NCBI GenBank assembly: GCA_015478945.1
Contig: JABUQX010142401.1
Span: forward strand, 2,501-12,500
Reading direction: 5' to 3'
DNA length: 10,000 nucleotides
From: Trachelipus rathkii
Taxonomy: Eukaryota > Arthropoda > Malacostraca > Isopoda > Trachelipodidae
This document shows, in pieces, positions 9,081 through 10,000 of this stretch. Within the stretch, counting starts at the first letter, position 1. Every line of letters begins with the position of its first letter. The translations under genes and the position numbers were made by a program. A model generated the notes under the pieces. That model was not told the DNA's origin, did no database searches, and saw only the letters and a program-made list of their open reading frames with translations.

Positions 9081-9479
9081 TGAAATAAAAATTATGGACC
9101 TTATATGTTTGCCAGACGACGTTTTTAAGGGTTTAGTAGTAGAAAAACTGAAAAAATACATCAATCGATAGATAATGAAGTAGTAATTACTAATTACTAA
9201 CGTATTATATTATTTTTCTAAAGTTTTAATGTGTTTTCGTTTTCAAATTGGCTTAAAGTCGACTAACTTTGTACTTTTAAACAGCTGGATTCTTCTGACA
9301 TTATTCTCCGCTAGAACTTTCAGTATGTCGATAGCATTTGGCGGCTGCCAAAGCTGTTAAATCAATCTCGGAATTCGTACCCGTTGATATTTAGCTGCTG
9401 ACAACACATTAAAAAACAATTGCAGAAAATAAAAGAAATATTACAGCAATTTTGAAGACCATAATTTTATTTCGTTCAA
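9081..9479. other. Unrecognised spacer upstream of the outer right RT
   Basis: Counterpart of 151-555. AT-rich, with no motif recognised. It precedes the RT remnant in the coding direction but shows no endonuclease-like motif, so either the 5' part of the retrotransposon is lost or too decayed to see, or the RT joins foreign sequence here. Confidence 0.5.
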
Positions 9480-10000
9480 CTCTACTCTCTATGTCTTAAT
9501 ACTAATACTTTTCCTCAGTGTTGGAAGCGCGCATATGTCCAACCGATCCCGAAAAAAGGTAGCCGCTCTGATCCTTCTAACTATCGCCCTATAGCTCTCA
9601 CTTGTATTCTATCTAAAATCTTTGAAACTCTTCTTAACTCTCATTTCCTGGATCATCTGGAGTCTCATTCCATTCTTTCAGATCATCAGTATGGCTTTCG
9701 TCGTTCGAGGTCAACTGGTGACATACTTTCATATCTAACTGATTTATGGTCTTCTGCCCTTAGGGACCATGGAGTCTTGCGTGGTGGCGCTTGACATATC
9801 CAAAGCTTTTGACCAGGTTTGGCACGCGTCACTGCTCTCCAAGCTCCCTTCCTTTGGGTTTCCTCCTTCTCTTTGCTTACTCTTGTCTAGTTTTCTCTCC
9901 GATCGCTCTATATCAGCACTCGTTGATGGAGCGGCCTCTTCCTCCTTTCCTGTTAACTGTGGTGTTCCTCAAGGTTCTGTTCTATCTTCAACTTTATTCC
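9480..10000 (+). pseudogene. Jockey-type non-LTR retrotransposon reverse transcriptase, partial, one frameshift
   Basis: The frame from about 9480 reads LYSLCLNTNTFPQCWKRA, then VQPIPKKGSRSDPSNYRPIA, YGFRRSRSTGDILSYLTDL and ends at a TGA at 9792-9794. The reading switches frame near 9768-9775 and continues open to the window end with VVALDISKAFDQVW, SFGFPPSLCLL, SSFLSDRSISALVDGAA and NCGVPQGSVLS. These are the RT fingers and palm: IPKKG...NYRPI (motifs 1-2), the LDISKAFD block with the motif A aspartate, and GVPQGSVLS (motif B). The FADD/YADD block would follow after base 10000. RT copies element RNA into DNA at a nicked target. Only the single frameshift breaks the visible part. The order of motifs fits jockey/CR1-like RT; the exact clade is not resolved. 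Confidence 0.9.

Overview
The window looks like invertebrate nuclear DNA. It is AT-rich, holds long pure (TA)n and (AAT)n microsatellites, A-tracts and jockey-type non-LTR reverse transcriptase (RT) remnants, and has no bacterial operons, no recognisable host gene, no tRNA or rRNA and no CRISPR array. The phylum cannot be settled from sequence alone; a mollusc or an arthropod is my guess. Almost everything supportable is a mobile element or a repeat.

Layout. The outer frame is a large inverted duplication: 1-1800 pairs with the reverse complement of 7851-9629. It probably continues beyond the left edge, because homology is still running at base 1. Each arm holds, from outside in, an outward-facing RT remnant (1-150 minus; 9480-10000 plus), about 400 bp without a recognised gene, a G/C-rich transposon-like end (556-599; 9037-9080), an (AAT)n tract of almost equal length (43 and 42 units), about 420 bp of further unrecognised sequence, and an inward-facing, more decayed RT remnant (1375-1800 plus; 7851-8283 minus). 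The best-preserved RT, at 9480-10000, has one frameshift and runs off the right edge.

The left arm is interrupted at 1801-2858 by a 1.06-kb fold-back element with a strong central hairpin. It sits between two CTAA tetramers, and the other arm carries the matching empty site at 7851-7854.

The central part (about 3258-7679) is built around (TA)n tracts. Two elements lie directly inside TA repeats. One is a 646-bp palindromic element (3963-4608). The other is a 2.78-kb LTR-bounded element (4748-7529) with about 800-bp direct repeats starting TGTAC and ending TACA, a TATA target duplication, and a primer-binding-site-like sequence that orients it on the minus strand. Its internal region is only 1.18 kb and has no gag or pol, so it would be non-autonomous.

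No working gene is supported. The elements record nested insertion, inverted duplication and patchy divergence between repeat copies. The main alternative for the large inverted duplication is a fold-back or assembly artefact, though the divergence, one-sided insertions and different outer sequence argue partly against it.
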